Of a DNA stretch of 64,000 nt, positions 1 to 11,429 are shown one piece after another. The notes under the pieces were generated by a model. It ran no database searches and was not told the origin of the DNA. It saw only the letters and a program-made list of their open reading frames with translations. The first letter of the stretch is position 1. Each line of letters opens with the position of its first letter. The DNA is from Eutypa lata. Lineage: Eukaryota > Ascomycota > Sordariomycetes > Xylariales > Diatrypaceae. Location: the NCBI GenBank assembly GCA_022661535.1, contig JAKULF010000018.1, positions 124,001 to 188,000 on the forward strand, read 5' to 3'. A program made the translations under genes and the position numbers.

Positions 1-1743
1 TTCGGAGTCGTCCTCGCCGATGCCGAGGTAGTCGAAGTAGTACTTCAGCTTATACTTGTCGCCCTTGTCCTCAGCCGCTTTGCGCGCGGCCTTATCGATC
101 CTCGCCGCAATCGTCACTGCGCGCCCGACGATATCTGCTACCCTGGTGAAGTCGTCTTCTGTGAAACCGCGTGTCGTCATCGCCGGCGTTCCCAGGCGGA
201 GGCCGCCCGGAACCATCGCTGATTTGTCTCCAGGAACCGTGTTCTTGTTGCTCGCCACGCCGACAAGCTCGAGAACACGTTCAACCCGAGCGCCGTCGAC
301 GGACTGGGGCTTCAAGTCTACCAGGACGAGGTGATTATCCGTCCCCCCGCTGACGATCTTGTATCCAAGGCCGCCATTCGTCTTGGGCTCTCCCAACCGA
401 GTTGCAAGAGCCTTAGCGTTCGTCAACACCTGTTCTTGATATGCGCGGAACTCGGGGCTCTGCGCTTGCTTGAGCGCGACGGATAATGCGGTGATGGTAT
501 GGTTATGGGGGCCACCCTGGTGTCCCGGAAATACTGAGCTGTTGATAGGACCTTCGAGGTCGTATAGTATCTCCTGTTTTGTTTTGGGGTTGATCTTCCT
601 AACACCTTTGCGGTAGAAAATCATAGCACCCCGAGGACCACGCAAGCTCTTGTGACTTGTGGTGGTAACGATATCTGAAAACCCAAAGGGACTGGGGACG
701 ACCTTGGCAGCTACCAAGCCAGAGATGTGCGCCATATCAGAAACGAGATAGGCATTGATTTTGTCACACGTCTCCTTCATACGCTTGTAGTCGATAAATC
801 TACTATAAGCGCTTGCGCCGGCCACGATAACCTTAGGCCTGTACATATGCGCTAGCTCATCGAGTTTCGCGTAATCGATGATACCCGTCTCTTCATCTAA
901 ACGATATGGGAATGTCTCGAAATATTTGGAAATGGCCGAGATCTTCTTGGTAGGAGTCTGATAGCCATGGGAGAGATGACCACCGTGGGGAAGGTCCAAG
1001 CCCATCAGTCGGTCATGGGTGTTCATTATAGCAGAGTAGACATACAGGTTCGCCGGCGCCCCGGACAAGGCTGTTAGGAGGATTTTATCAGTCTTGCGCA
1101 AAAATCGTAAAAGAAAGGAGGTGGTAGAGTGGACTCACGTTGAACATTCACTCCCCATTCCTTTGGGTCCAAATCGAAGGCCTCGAGGGCTCTCTGTTGG
1201 CAAAGCCGCTCAGATTGATCAATGAATTCATTACCGCCATAATATCGTGCGCCCGGATATCCTTCCGAGTACTTGTCTAAGTCGGAGCATTAGTGACCTT
1301 CACTTTGATGCTAGAATCCCTTGGATATGTAGTTCATACTTTGCATAGGACTCCCCAGCGCATCCAGAACTGCTTGTGACGTGAAGTTTTCGGAGGGAAT
1401 AAGGTTGATGAAGTGTTTTTGCCTCGTTTTTTCCTGTTACATTATATTCGTAAGATTCGGTTCGTAACTTCAACAGGATATGGTTAGGAATACCTTCTCT
1501 ATGATATCGTAGACGGCTGGATCGGCTTGTTGGAGATGTGCCGATAGAAGCTTCAGAATACGCAGTCAGCACACGAGTTTCTCTCTGTTATTGAAGTTGA
1601 AAGGAGGGCATCCCAACCCGTTGCTGTCCTTCAGAGGCGGCAGACGAATTCCATCTCCTAGCGTTATTTTGGAAGGTGGTGGTTGCGAATCTCGATATAG
1701 GTCGGATAGCACGCGAAGTGCTTCGGAAAGCGGGATGAGACAT
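1..1743 (-). CDS. SHM1: Serine hydroxymethyltransferase, mitochondrial type (3' end beyond window)
   Basis: PLP enzyme that interconverts serine plus tetrahydrofolate with glycine plus 5,10-methylene-THF, feeding one-carbon metabolism. Exons read on the minus strand: 1618-1743, 1494-1550, 1340-1433, 1139-1276 and 1-1070; phases join without a stop. Exon 1 begins [15 protein letters not shown] and is rich in Arg/Ser without acids for about 40 residues, as expected of a mitochondrial transit peptide. Later exons carry [39 protein letters not shown] and the PLP-lysine block [13 protein letters not shown]. The '[13 protein letters not shown]' wording is typical of the fungal mitochondrial isoform. 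The window edge cuts the gene just after [14 protein letters not shown], so only a few C-terminal residues should be missing. Family assignment is near certain; exon 1 and its GTTGGG donor are the least secure parts. Confidence 0.93.
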
Positions 1744-4100
1744 GGTCTAGGCAACTTCACTTCCAATTGGTTTTAGGTTAGCATATTATATAGCTAATGA
1801 TGGAATTACTAACAGACAAGAAACTGGAAAATCTTACGGATACGATCTCTACATATCCATTCTAGTTTTTGCAGCGTTGTTGTATGGACTTAGAGTTGTA
1901 TACTCCGGTTACAATTTGAGCCGTAAGAATCATTCAATTACAGCATCACCACCTGCTCACTCGCTTTCCATTCCCGTTATCGCACCAAGATCGTTATCGG
2001 GAGCTCCACTTTGGCTAAGCTACCTTATATTTACAGCGCGCTCCAGCGGTTCTGGTAACGTAGTTAGGGGAATGTAGCCAACCAGAGTTATGTATTAGAT
2101 AACTACGCTATCTAACGGTCTAGTATCGGCTCAGGATCAGGACGCGGGGTCTTCAGCAGTGAAGCAGTGTTTAGTGAGAAACGTGGCTAGGCACTAGGGC
2201 AGGAGGCTGAAAGGTTGCGCTAAGTTAAGAAAGCCACTAAATCACGTGGACTCACCAACCAATTGCCAATTATTTTTGAACTGTCAATGCTTGAAATCTT
2301 TTTCTTTTCCTCTTTTTCTTCTGTATCAACTAAACCGGAGATGACGAGTCCTCCTTACCCAGCATATGTTTCCGCTTCGGCGGGTGCATGCTGATATGTC
2401 TCGGCGGCACCTCACCACCTTTTAAAGAGACAATGTGAAAACATCTGATCCGAGTTTGGCTGATATGATTTGCTATCTTATTGCCTATTTTCCCGCCTAC
2501 CCTCTTGATTTTTGTTCATCATTCCATAGGTAGCTTATAGAATAACATACCACCCACCCTTCCAGAATATATGAGTGTTGCACAGGAGATTTCAATTCTA
2601 TCATTCTCAGCCCCATCATTTCATACGTCATTGATTTATTCGTACAATCGAGAAACATGCTGTTCATCCCTACGAGTGATCCCTCTGTATTGAACGATAA
2701 AACTACCTTAATTTACTGTCTACAATGGAGGGATTCCATCCGCTATTACGCTACCCAACGGTGACTTTCTAGGTCTACATTCAACTTTGGAGCGCATCAA
2801 CACCTGACCAGTCTCACTGCATATGGCATCCTAGTCTTTCCAGCGAAGGGCCGGTCTAGATGTGTAGGCCACTCCATTTAGATGTCACTACCTCCTCCAA
2901 AGTGTATCGATACATGTTTAGAAATAACAGAATGCGCTGTGACGGTCCACATCATGCTCCAGGTACATCTCGCAATGTTCGCATATCAATAAGACGTTGC
3001 ACTACCTCAGAACCCTTAAACCCTGATGATAGCTCGGATAGACGGTCCGATCAATCTGGTTGTTCTGGAGGCTCCAGATTTAATATGCCTCCCCTGATTG
3101 CCAGCTAGCCTAGAGTGTTAGCTGCATCGGTTGCCTTCATTGTAGTAGACCACAGGACAAGTCCTGTCATATTTCGAACCTCTTTTTCAAGGAGATGGTC
3201 AGCACATATAGTAGGAACTTGAAGTTTTCTCACCAAGTTAAGATCTCGATCCAGATCAGGTGTACCATGACATGTGAAATTTCGTGGAAACCCCCGTCGA
3301 CTCTACTCTAGGTTGCGATCAAGGATCATGCTATGGAGTATTCGTAAATACTTCAAGATCCCTGAACTGTCGTAATCCCTTGAGAGAGAATGCATGTGCT
3401 AATAGGACCCAGGTCATCTTTCTAGTCGTACTTGACGAAGAAGGTAATGTCAGAAGGACAGGAGAATTCAGTGAAGGGGGATGGAACCCTCGAACATGCT
3501 ATAGTTCCCCTGTTACTTGATGTTATTTGCAAATAATGCCTTCATCCATGACCGTGCCTCCGGTTTGATACCCTTTCTTATATACTGGCAACACCAATCA
3601 GTATGAATTGATTTCCCGCTTCATGACACGTTGAACCGCAACACCGCATTTGCATGGGAACCTGGGCGTTTACATACATTTCTGATGAACTCGATATGAT
3701 TTCCCAGCTTCGTGCATTCCTGATTTAATAACGAGGCTTTGATTTCAAGCGCCTATGGCATTAGAGTTAAGATCACTTTGTCCTTTGCCCCTTTTCTATT
3801 TGGTCAAAAGCCAAGATGACATTGCGTAGCAAGGTTCTTACCTAAAACTGCCTCTCGAATTGCAAACTGAGGGACATTGACATAGTGACACATAAGCAGC
3901 ATTAAGTCAACATATCTCAGCAACTATGATGGGTTGCCATATGCAGTCGACGCGACTCCGGCAGTAATTCATTGAGTTCTTGCTTGGAGCCTCCCGAAGC
4001 CCCCCCTCTCTCTCAAGCTCGACTTTACAGTCGCAAGGCCTCCGCCTCTTACTTTCATGCACCCCCTACAGATGTATACAGCCTTGTGAAGCAGCGACCC
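1744..4100. other. Intergenic region between SHM1 and GNAT gene
   Basis: Holds the SHM1 upstream region, including a CACGTG palindrome at 2243-2248. Several short open frames occur (for example 2860-3108 and 3284-3520), but none resembles a known family or has a plausible exon structure. No repeat or RNA gene recognised. Confidence 0.5.
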
Positions 4101-4973
4101 CTATCCCGTAGCCAGAGGCTGCCTAACCATATACCGAAACGTATACTCACCCCAAACAACCTTCTCCTTCTTTCCCTCTCCTACTCCTTCTCCTTCTCCT
4201 CCACCCCGACCTCTATCCTCACCTATCTTCGCAAGCGCCCCTTTCTCCCCCTCCTCTTCCTCTTCTGTACCAACCACCCATTCATCCAACCTCACCACCA
4301 ACCTCTCGACCTCCTCAAACCCATGCCGCCCAAACACCCTCGACCCAGCCTCCGAAGCATGCACCCAGCAAAACACGCCCGCGCGATCCGCCTGCGCCGT
4401 GCCCCACCTCAAGAGCAGAGACCCAACCCCTTGCCCCTGATACGCTGGGTCTACTGTCGTCGCGATGACGTATAGGCACTTCGTCGTCCCTCCCACGGAC
4501 ATGATCCGCCCTTGGAAGGCGGCTAGGTGGCCGCTTGTTGTACGCTCTAGTTCTGCTAGTCGCGCCTTACGTTTGGGCTTACCACCCAGCACAGGCGGCG
4601 GCGCGGCGTCTGGTGTAGTAGGTACTAAGTCGGCTTTGACATCAGATATGGCAGGTTCTCCTATGGTTTCTTCAGGAGGAGGCATGGGATCAATTCCCAC
4701 CCCTCGAAAACCCCACGTTATCCAGCCAGCGATCCTATTGCCGCCGTCGCGGTTGTCGACCGCTTTGATGATAGTGCATCGGTCTGCGACCCGCATCCAT
4801 TGCTTGAGGCCTTCTTCCATCCCGGTTTGGAAGGAAGCGTCCTCTGCTGATCTGTGGACTTCCTTGAATTGCGTGTGAGAGTCATTTGCGAAGGCCCGGC
4901 CCGCGATTTGGGCGAGGCGTGGTACGTCGTCGAGGGTTGCTCGCGCGAGATGGAAGTTGGGTTTGTTGTTCAT
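4101..4973 (-). CDS. GNAT-family N-acetyltransferase
   Basis: Uninterrupted 290-residue protein. The acetyl-CoA binding motif A is visible at about residues 170-190: IATTVDPAYQGQGVGSLLL, with the Q-x-x-G-x-G/A signature as QGQGVG. It is followed by ASEAGSRVFGRHGFEEV, the usual GNAT beta5-alpha4 'aa..lYer.GF' segment. The N-terminus (residues 7-65) has the expected LARATLDDVPRLAQIAGRAF fold start. Two insertions are unusual: a Pro-rich linker at about 95-135, and a Glu/Gly-rich stretch at 236-270 (EEEEEGEKG...GEGEGVGEG) just before the last strand. Substrate cannot be inferred; fungal relatives are mostly uncharacterised. The start is the first Met of the frame and no upstream exon is evident. 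Confidence 0.85.
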   Translation of the reverse strand: MNNKPNFHLARATLDDVPRLAQIAGRAFANDSHTQFKEVHRSAEDASFQTGMEEGLKQWMRVADRCTIIKAVDNRDGGNRIAGWITWGFRGVGIDPMPPPEETIGEPAISDVKADLVPTTPDAAPPPVLGGKPKRKARLAELERTTSGHLAAFQGRIMSVGGTTKCLYVIATTVDPAYQGQGVGSLLLRWGTAQADRAGVFCWVHASEAGSRVFGRHGFEEVERLVVRLDEWVVGTEEEEEGEKGALAKIGEDRGRGGGEGEGVGEGKKEKVVWGEYTFRYMVRQPLATG

Positions 4974-6407
4974 CGTGTTTGTCTGTTTATCTGGACCTGC
5001 GCTTAGAAGTACCTATGTGATATTGCAATGACTAGGGGACTTGCACTTTGCTGGCTCGGTTTTTGTAAGCCTGTTTTTAACGTGGTATTATCAGGCCTAA
5101 GTAAGTAGACATGCAAGTGTTCGGTCTGAGTCACCTGGGTGGTCGGGTTACATGAAGGATTTCATGCACACCCTTACAGGGCAACACAAATCAACCATCA
5201 CCAACCTTAGTGGGGGTTAAGTAAGAAGCTGCGGTCAATGTGATCTCCTAAGTACTAGCTATATGCCATATTTTAGGTTTATCTTATTTCTATATCTATA
5301 AGTTGGTTATCGACAGTTCTGTGCTACTGTAGATTCAGTGACCCGATCAGCACAGTCAATAGGCATTTGTAGATTCTTCTCGACCGGGGTATTAATAGTT
5401 GACTAGTATTCTTAATTGGCAACTGGACAAATTTCATGTTTCCAACTCGGCATTGGGTATTAGGAGTGGGTGTCTTAACTATTACCTATACCTACCTACA
5501 ACACTATTATTTTACTCTTCCCTAGGAACGATGTCCATCTCTCCCAAATCCACCTGGGTCATAGTCTTGAAGGGAGCATTGAAATAAGTAGTTCCTGGAA
5601 GTGATGATCCAAACCATACTCCTTGCATAGCCATGTTCTCATCGAAGCAGTGTTTATGCTATATCGGCCAAGCGCAGCCATGCTGGTCCCGACTTCCTAG
5701 CAGAGGGGAAAGAAACACTCTTGGGTGATTATGGAGAGATGAATATAATGGTAAGCTGTCGTATAGTCCTCAAAACTTGGCCATTTAGAGGATATAGAAA
5801 TCGTAAAGAGGTCTTCGTTAGGGAAGGAAGGAGTGATCATTCTTTACTGACCCTTGCCCTCATCATATCATCCGCCTTGCCACTGCTGCAGGGAGGAAAT
5901 GATTAACTAACACGAATATAAGGTTCCTAGATTGGCCTGTTCAAGTGCTGGTTAACCGTGTTCGATTAAAATCGTCAAGGAGACACCTGCACGATTTGCA
6001 GAAAAGAAGGCCCGGCTTAGGTAATTTAGGTACCTAACGCTAGCAGGTTAGGTACAATACAAGGAAGCACAGAGCAAGATCAATAGATCGGTAAAGTACG
6101 CTATGTCATGTCATGTGACTATCCTGATGCCCTCTCGCTTAGCCGACTAAATCGGGTTTAGATTCCACAAATTTCACCATTCGGGTTTTGGTTGGAACTT
6201 TTACTAGTGTGAAATTGATTGCTGACTCGGATACAATCAATCAATCATATCAATGTGAGTGTTTGTGTGTGTGCCTGTCTTCCGATCCATTCCCTACACT
6301 AAGGACCCCTCTCGATTTTTTTCTCAACCCTACAAAATCGATCTCGAGCGAGACCTCTACTAACCCAATAGCAAAAAAAAGACCATCACCGGCATCAATT
6401 CATCAAG
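4974..6407. other. Intergenic region, divergent GNAT / RPL19
   Basis: Presumed promoter region for both flanking genes. Contains a palindromic TAGGTACCTA-type tract near 6028-6055. Short frames at 5399-5587 and 5721-5906 look like chance. Nothing else recognised. Confidence 0.45.
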
Positions 6408-7387
6408 ATGTAAGTATTCATCATTTATTGCATTCCATCATTCAATTCGATAAAGAACCCGAGAAGGAAAGAAGAAAAAAAACTGGCAAATATCTGGGCA
6501 GAGGATGGCGCACCCGAAGATGCACAACAAACGTGACCTGATTGACTATCCATCCACGACGACATCCGAAAAGTCAAAATTCCATTCCAACGACAAATCG
6601 TCAGCGTCATCGATAGCGACATCGACATCGAGATCAATATATCCTCCCATCACTACTATTACCTACAAACTTAATTTTGCCCACAAATGGGAGAAAATAC
6701 ATAAATAAATGCTAATGTATCTTCTTTCTCCGTCTTCAGGGTCAACCTCCGCACTCAGAAGCGCCTGGCCTCGTCGGTCATCGGCTGCGGCAAGAACAAG
6801 ATCTGGCTCGACCCCAACGAGGTTAACGAGATTTCTAACGCCAACTCCCGCCAGACCATCCGTAAGCTCGTCAGCGATGGCCTCATCATCCGCAAGCCCG
6901 TCGCCATGCACTCCAGATCCCGTGCCCGCGAGCTAAACCTTTCCCGACGGGAGGGCCGACACCGTGGCTTCGGTAAGAGAAAGGGTACCGCCGATGCTCG
7001 TATGCCCCAGCAAGTCTTGTGGATGCGACGTCTCCGTGTCCTCCGCCGTCTCCTCGTCAAGTATCGTGCCAGCGGCAAGATCGACAAGCACCTCTACCAC
7101 GAGCTGTACCACTCCAGCAAGGGTAACACCTTCAAGCACAAGCGCGCCCTGGTCGAGCACGTATGTTCTCTCATCCTACCCTATCCAAATTGTCAAAAGG
7201 AGTTAAATACTGACATGTTCTCTACCTACAGATCCACCGTGCCAAGGCCGAGAAGGCGCGTGAGCGTGCCATCCAGGAGGAGATGGACGCCAAGCGGGCG
7301 AAGAACAAGGCTGCTCGTGAACGCAAGTTGGAGAGACAGGCTGCTAAGCGAACTGCGATGGCTGGTGACGAGGAGGAGGCCGCATGA
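6408..7387 (+). CDS. RPL19: 60S ribosomal protein L19 (eL19)
   Basis: Structural protein of the large cytosolic ribosomal subunit. Three exons: 6408-6409, 6740-7160 and 7232-7387, giving 192 residues, close to the usual eL19 length. The start codon itself is split: AT at the end of exon 1 (AAGAT|GTAAGT) joins G of exon 2, giving [19 protein letters not shown]. Further eL19 landmarks are [35 protein letters not shown] and [18 protein letters not shown], then a Lys/Arg/Glu/Ala helix to the stop. Intron 1 is 330 nt, long for this genome and typical of fungal ribosomal-protein genes; intron 2 is 71 nt. I saw no C/D-box snoRNA in intron 1. Identification is certain; only the two-base first coding exon rests on splice logic. 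Confidence 0.96.
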
Positions 7388-8073
7388 GCGGGACAAAACT
7401 ACGACACGAACCTATGAACATATACCAGAGCCTCTACTACTACTCTTTCCAGTAGGCCTAGACGTGTCATTTGGAATCCGGAAATCTGAGGCGGTTGCAA
7501 ATTCGGAGTCTATGGTTGGGTCTCTTTTCCTGACGCCCTTCGGTCGTAATGCTTCTACCGTGTTGGGCTTCGCATGTATGGCATTGAAAACGGAATCAAT
7601 GATCTTGACGCCTAATGAGTTTTTTCAATCCCTGTTCATTCATGTGATGGTTCTAGTGATGACGTGAGTGAAATGCTATGGTAGTCGAGTGTTCTTGATG
7701 ATCATTGTGATACCTGCTATCAATACCTCTGGACCAAGTTGTTACATTTCCAACTCACTGTCTCATGATAGCATCAGTATTAGCCTCACCAAGCCAACCA
7801 CTTTATGTCTATATAATCTTGTGTTACGAACAACTTCAAGATTGCAATTGTTTAAGTTATCATGATTTAAAAGAATGCTGTTCGCTCCAGCAGCGGGAAG
7901 GTGCTGACAACCTTATTACTATTAAGTATTAACGTTACCAGTTTTGTGTGGGCCAACCTGCACCGCACAAACCCACCCACCTCGCATATTTAACACCCAC
8001 GTGAGTTTGTCCATGTCAATACCGAGAAGCTTCGTCAAGAGACCTACATACGCAGCGGCAACCCTACGCCAAA
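7388..8073. other. Intergenic region between RPL19 and MYND gene
   Basis: RPL19 3' untranslated region followed by the MYND gene promoter. A CACGTG palindrome lies at 7998-8003, about 70 nt before the MYND start codon. No other gene recognised. Confidence 0.45.
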
Positions 8074-8961
8074 ATGGTGGACCAATCTAATAAGACGGAG
8101 GCGGTAGCGGGCGAGTGCTACAATCCATACTGCAAGAACCCCAAATCCTCCTCCAACGGTGCCGATCTTTCGACCTGTGCCGGGTGCAAGAAGGTTCGCT
8201 ACTGCTCCAAGGACTGCCAGAAGCAACACTGGAAAGACCACAAGCTCTACTGCAAGCACGTGGCCAGCGGCGGGACCAGTTCCGCGTCTCTCGATGCCTT
8301 GAAGTACTACGAGAAGATCGCGGTGCACGATCCCGAGGCGCAGGCTCTAGCTCGCGATATCGGCCTCGCTCTCCCGTCCCCGGGTGGCCGACCGCAAGGT
8401 GTTAAGTATGAAATACCGACTATCCTTCCTTACTTGACTTTATGAGACAAGATGAGATTTATATATATATAAAGGAAATACGCATAAATCATAGCTAACC
8501 AAAACGGCCGCTGACGCCAAACCAGCAAGCCCATAAGACGCCTCGTAGCGAAGGGCCGGGACACGCCCGAGAACCTAGCCCTCTTCTTCGGGGACCGAGC
8601 CCAGAGCACGGACATGTTCTCGCACAGCTACAATGACAGCCGGCTCGAGGTGCTGCTGCGGCCGCCCCCGGGCTCGCCCAGCTACGTGATGGCGGCGGGG
8701 CTGGGGCTCGACGACGGGTGCCCGTCCTCGGCGTGGACGCCGCGCGAGCCGTCCGCCGCCGAGGCCCGCCAGGTGCGCGAGGTCCGGGACATGCAGGACA
8801 CGATCCGGCGCCACATGGGCGCCCGCGGCGTCGCCGACGTCGGGACCAGCGACATGCGCGATATCCTCGTGCAGAACTTCGGCGACCGCTGGGCCGATGC
8901 CGTCCAGGTCTACCAGCATGCGCTGAATTCGATGGACCGGGGCGTTGTTGGTGGCCGTTAA
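8074..8961 (+). CDS. MYND-type zinc-finger protein
   Basis: Two exons, 8074-8405 and 8526-8961, join in phase to give 255 residues. The MYND finger occupies about residues 15-62: C15, C20, C35-x2-C38, C44-x3-C48, H52, H56 and C60, so all zinc ligands are present (YCSKDCQKQHWKDHKLYC). MYND fingers usually mediate protein-protein contacts. The region after it (about residues 70-255) is a GC-rich unknown domain; it includes DPEAQALARDIGL, LEVLLRPPPGSPSYVM and a C-terminal SDMRDILVQNFGDRWADAVQVYQHAL. A decayed paralogue at 16380-17145 (opposite strand) shares both parts, so this is a two-domain family rather than a chance join. The intron (8406-8525) has a GCTGAC branch site. Function unknown. 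Confidence 0.85.
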
Positions 8962-9993
8962 CTAGTTAGGGAGATGGGAGGAAGGGGGCATGGGATGGGC
9001 ATGGATCGAAATATGTGTGTATTGCGAGAAGGGGAAAAGTTGGGGAGTTGCTGACTGGTAATGGGGGTATCATACCTGATGGGCTGTTTCCTCATGTTTG
9101 CAAGCAAAAAGTTCCCTTATGTTATCTCTTTGCTTCATCGTGTCAGGGGAATGGAACTAACTAGGTGTAATTACAAGTGTCAAAGTAACCCGTTGTTGTC
9201 GATTTTCGCTTGTTCTAGGAAGCTGTAGAGCATTCTCGAGTGTCACTAGGAAGACGATAAGAAAAGGGGGTTCTCCCTCCCCATGTGATGATATCAATTG
9301 AAGAGTTAGCGTGTCAATCTAAGTACACAGGTTCTGTCTATGCTCACGTCAAACAAAAGAGAATATCGGATGCTAGCGTGTAACTGATTAAGTTAATCAT
9401 GCTTTAGTATGTACGAGGATTATGAGCTGCAATACAGTAAGTAGAGAGAGCTAATCAGGCAGTCAATTGTCGAGAAACCATGATAGGACAATTGGGATGG
9501 CGAGGCCGAACGTGGGAGACGGCCCCTGGTATGAAGAAGTATGTATGTTCACTAGCATTGGCCCGCGCTGGAAGCCTGTATATGACATTATTATTATCAC
9601 TTATACCTACATATTTTATATGTATGAAGTCTGAGGCTGCCTTGTGCACCTTCTTTTGTCTGCCTTACTTATTAATGCCACGTCATCAATGTATCGATTG
9701 CCAAGGGTTCAATGATTATAGTGACATGAGATCTCAGGGGGTTGGGATCCGCCCTTTCAGCTACAATGCAGCCAGCCAGCCCATCAACACTATAGTTACG
9801 TAGGATTCTCGTAAATCGAGGCCTCGCTATGACCTCCTTACTACGCAGAACCTCGCCAGCATGGGCCAGACTCGCAACACACACCTCTGCCTAATTTCAA
9901 AGGACAATAATATCGAGCAAGGTCCGGCAAGCGTTGGTTTACCACCCCTAGTTTGGACACTGGGAAGAAAGAAGCAGAAAAAATCACTCCCAA
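8962..9993. other. Intergenic region upstream of HET pseudogene
   Basis: No gene recognised. A 107-codon frame at 9480-9803 has no family resemblance and a length expected by chance. Confidence 0.4.
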
Positions 9994-10562
9994 ATGCGCC
10001 TCATCAACACGCAAACGCTCCAGCTTCAGACCTTTGAGACGAGTCCCCCACCCTACGCGATTCTCAGCCACACGTGGGGACCAGAGGAGATGACGTTCGA
10101 AGAACTTCCAGGATGTCGACAGGCGGAGGGCCCAAGCGGGCTTCACCAAGATCCAGATCCAGCTGACGTGCGAGCAAGCGCGCAAGCACGCACGGCCTCG
10201 ACCACGCCTGGGTCGACACCTGCTGCTGCATCGACAAGTCGAGCAGCGCCGAGCTGAGCGAGGCCATCAACTCCATGTTCGCCTGGTACCGCGACTCCGC
10301 CCGCCGCCTGCTACGCGTACCTGGACGACGTGCAGCATTTCGTTCGCCGGGCGCCGCCGCGGGGGACACTCGGCGGGACCTCGCTCGGCAGTTCCGGCGG
10401 AGCCGGTTGGTTCACGCGCGGCTTCACGCTGCAGGAGCTGATCGTGCCGTCGCACCTCGAGTTCTAGGTACACGCGAAAGTGGCACCGACCGACCGCATA
10501 GTTAGGGGAGAAGAGCGACTTGGCGCCCGTCCTGACGAGCATAACGGACGTGGATGCCACGG

Positions 10563-10588
10563 TGCTGCTGCTGCTGCTGCTGCTGCTG
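10563..10588 (+). repeat. (GCT)n trinucleotide microsatellite inside HET pseudogene
   Basis: About eight to nine uninterrupted GCT units lie within the decayed HET reading frame and would encode a Leu or Cys/Ala run depending on frame. Confidence 0.9.
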
Positions 10589-10684
10589 GGGAGGGGCCCC
10601 GCTCCGCGACATCTACGTCGCGAAGCGCATGCATGAGCTAGACCGCGTACCGGGTGACCGACCACCCGCGAGGAAGACAAGGCG

Positions 10685-10709
10685 TACTGTACTGTACTGT
10701 ACTGTACTG
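10685..10709 (+). repeat. (TACTG)5 pentanucleotide repeat inside HET pseudogene
   Basis: Five exact TACTG copies at the point where the conserved 'KAYCLMGIFGVN' region should be continuous. Intact HET genes have one copy of the equivalent codons, so this looks like slippage expansion. Confidence 0.9.
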
Positions 10710-10976
10710 CCTGATGGGCATCTTCGGGGTCAACCAAAATGCCGCTGCTGTACGGACGGCGAGGGCCCCAAGCAAGGCATTCGTCCGCCTCCACTCCAGG
10801 AGAACATCCTCATGCAGAAGGACGACCACTCGCTGTTCGCGTGCGCCAATCCCGACCGGCTTGGCGCGAGCCCCCTGCACGTCCGGCAGCAGACCGTCTA
10901 CGTGGTGGCGACTACGAGTAGTTACTTCTTCGATGTCCTCGCAATACCGCCGGGACAAGCCGATGAAGCAGCTGTG

Positions 10977-11429
10977 AGGGGGGGGGGGGGAGAGACCAAA
11001 GCACGGAAGCAGCAACTGCAACAATAGTGGCAACAGCAACAGCAGCCGTGTTACCGTTAGGACAGACGAGCAGACAGTCATCGTAACAGGAAATGTGGAA
11101 AAGGTGCGAGGCTACGATATGTTTTGCATTGATATAATTCTCAAGATGACATGGTAGAGGAAATAGGGGTCTCGACTCATCTTCTTGAACATTTAGACCG
11201 CGTTAAAATCATAGACGCTTAAGCCGTCTTGTCCCTAAATTCCAAAGACTCGCTCGGAAGGGAGACTACATAAAGGCTTGATAAGTCATAGAAATACAAT
11301 GAAACGGAGTATCATCTTACAACCATAATTTTAATAACACAAAAAAGTACAAGTTATTTGTGGCTACAACGCTACCGGATATCTCATTTATGCCAGAGGA
11401 ACACAGCGCTTAGTTAAACCAAGGCCCGC
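10977..11429. other. Intergenic region, HET pseudogene / alcohol dehydrogenase
   Basis: Begins with a run of about 13 G around 10978-10990. The rest is the downstream region of the minus-strand dehydrogenase gene. Nothing else recognised. Confidence 0.4.

Larger units (their letters stand above)
9994..10976 (+). pseudogene. HET-domain (heterokaryon incompatibility) pseudogene
   Basis: HET domains are found in fungal non-self recognition proteins. The frame opens with MRLINTQTLQLQTFE and YAILSHTWG (10051-10080), a classic HET N-terminus. The later conserved blocks appear in order but in other frames: the HAWVDTCC / SSAELSEAINSMFAWY block around 10200-10300, then CYAYLDDV about 10310-10335, then WFTRGFTLQELIVP about 10408-10455. 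A TAG at 10465-10467 ends that frame. Further HET-like pieces follow, each in a shifted frame: SDLAPVLTSITDVD near 10515-10550, LRDIYVAKRM near 10605-10635, LMGIFGVN near 10711-10735, and ILMQKDDHSLFA near 10800-10840. Two microsatellites (GCT repeats, TACTG repeats) sit inside. At least four frame changes make a functional product very unlikely. It remains GC-rich, so RIP is not the cause. Confidence 0.85.

Noticed and set aside
3972..4475. 167-codon plus-strand frame over the GNAT 3' end
   Set aside because: Antisense of the acidic GNAT insertion; translation is Pro/Leu/Ser-rich noise.
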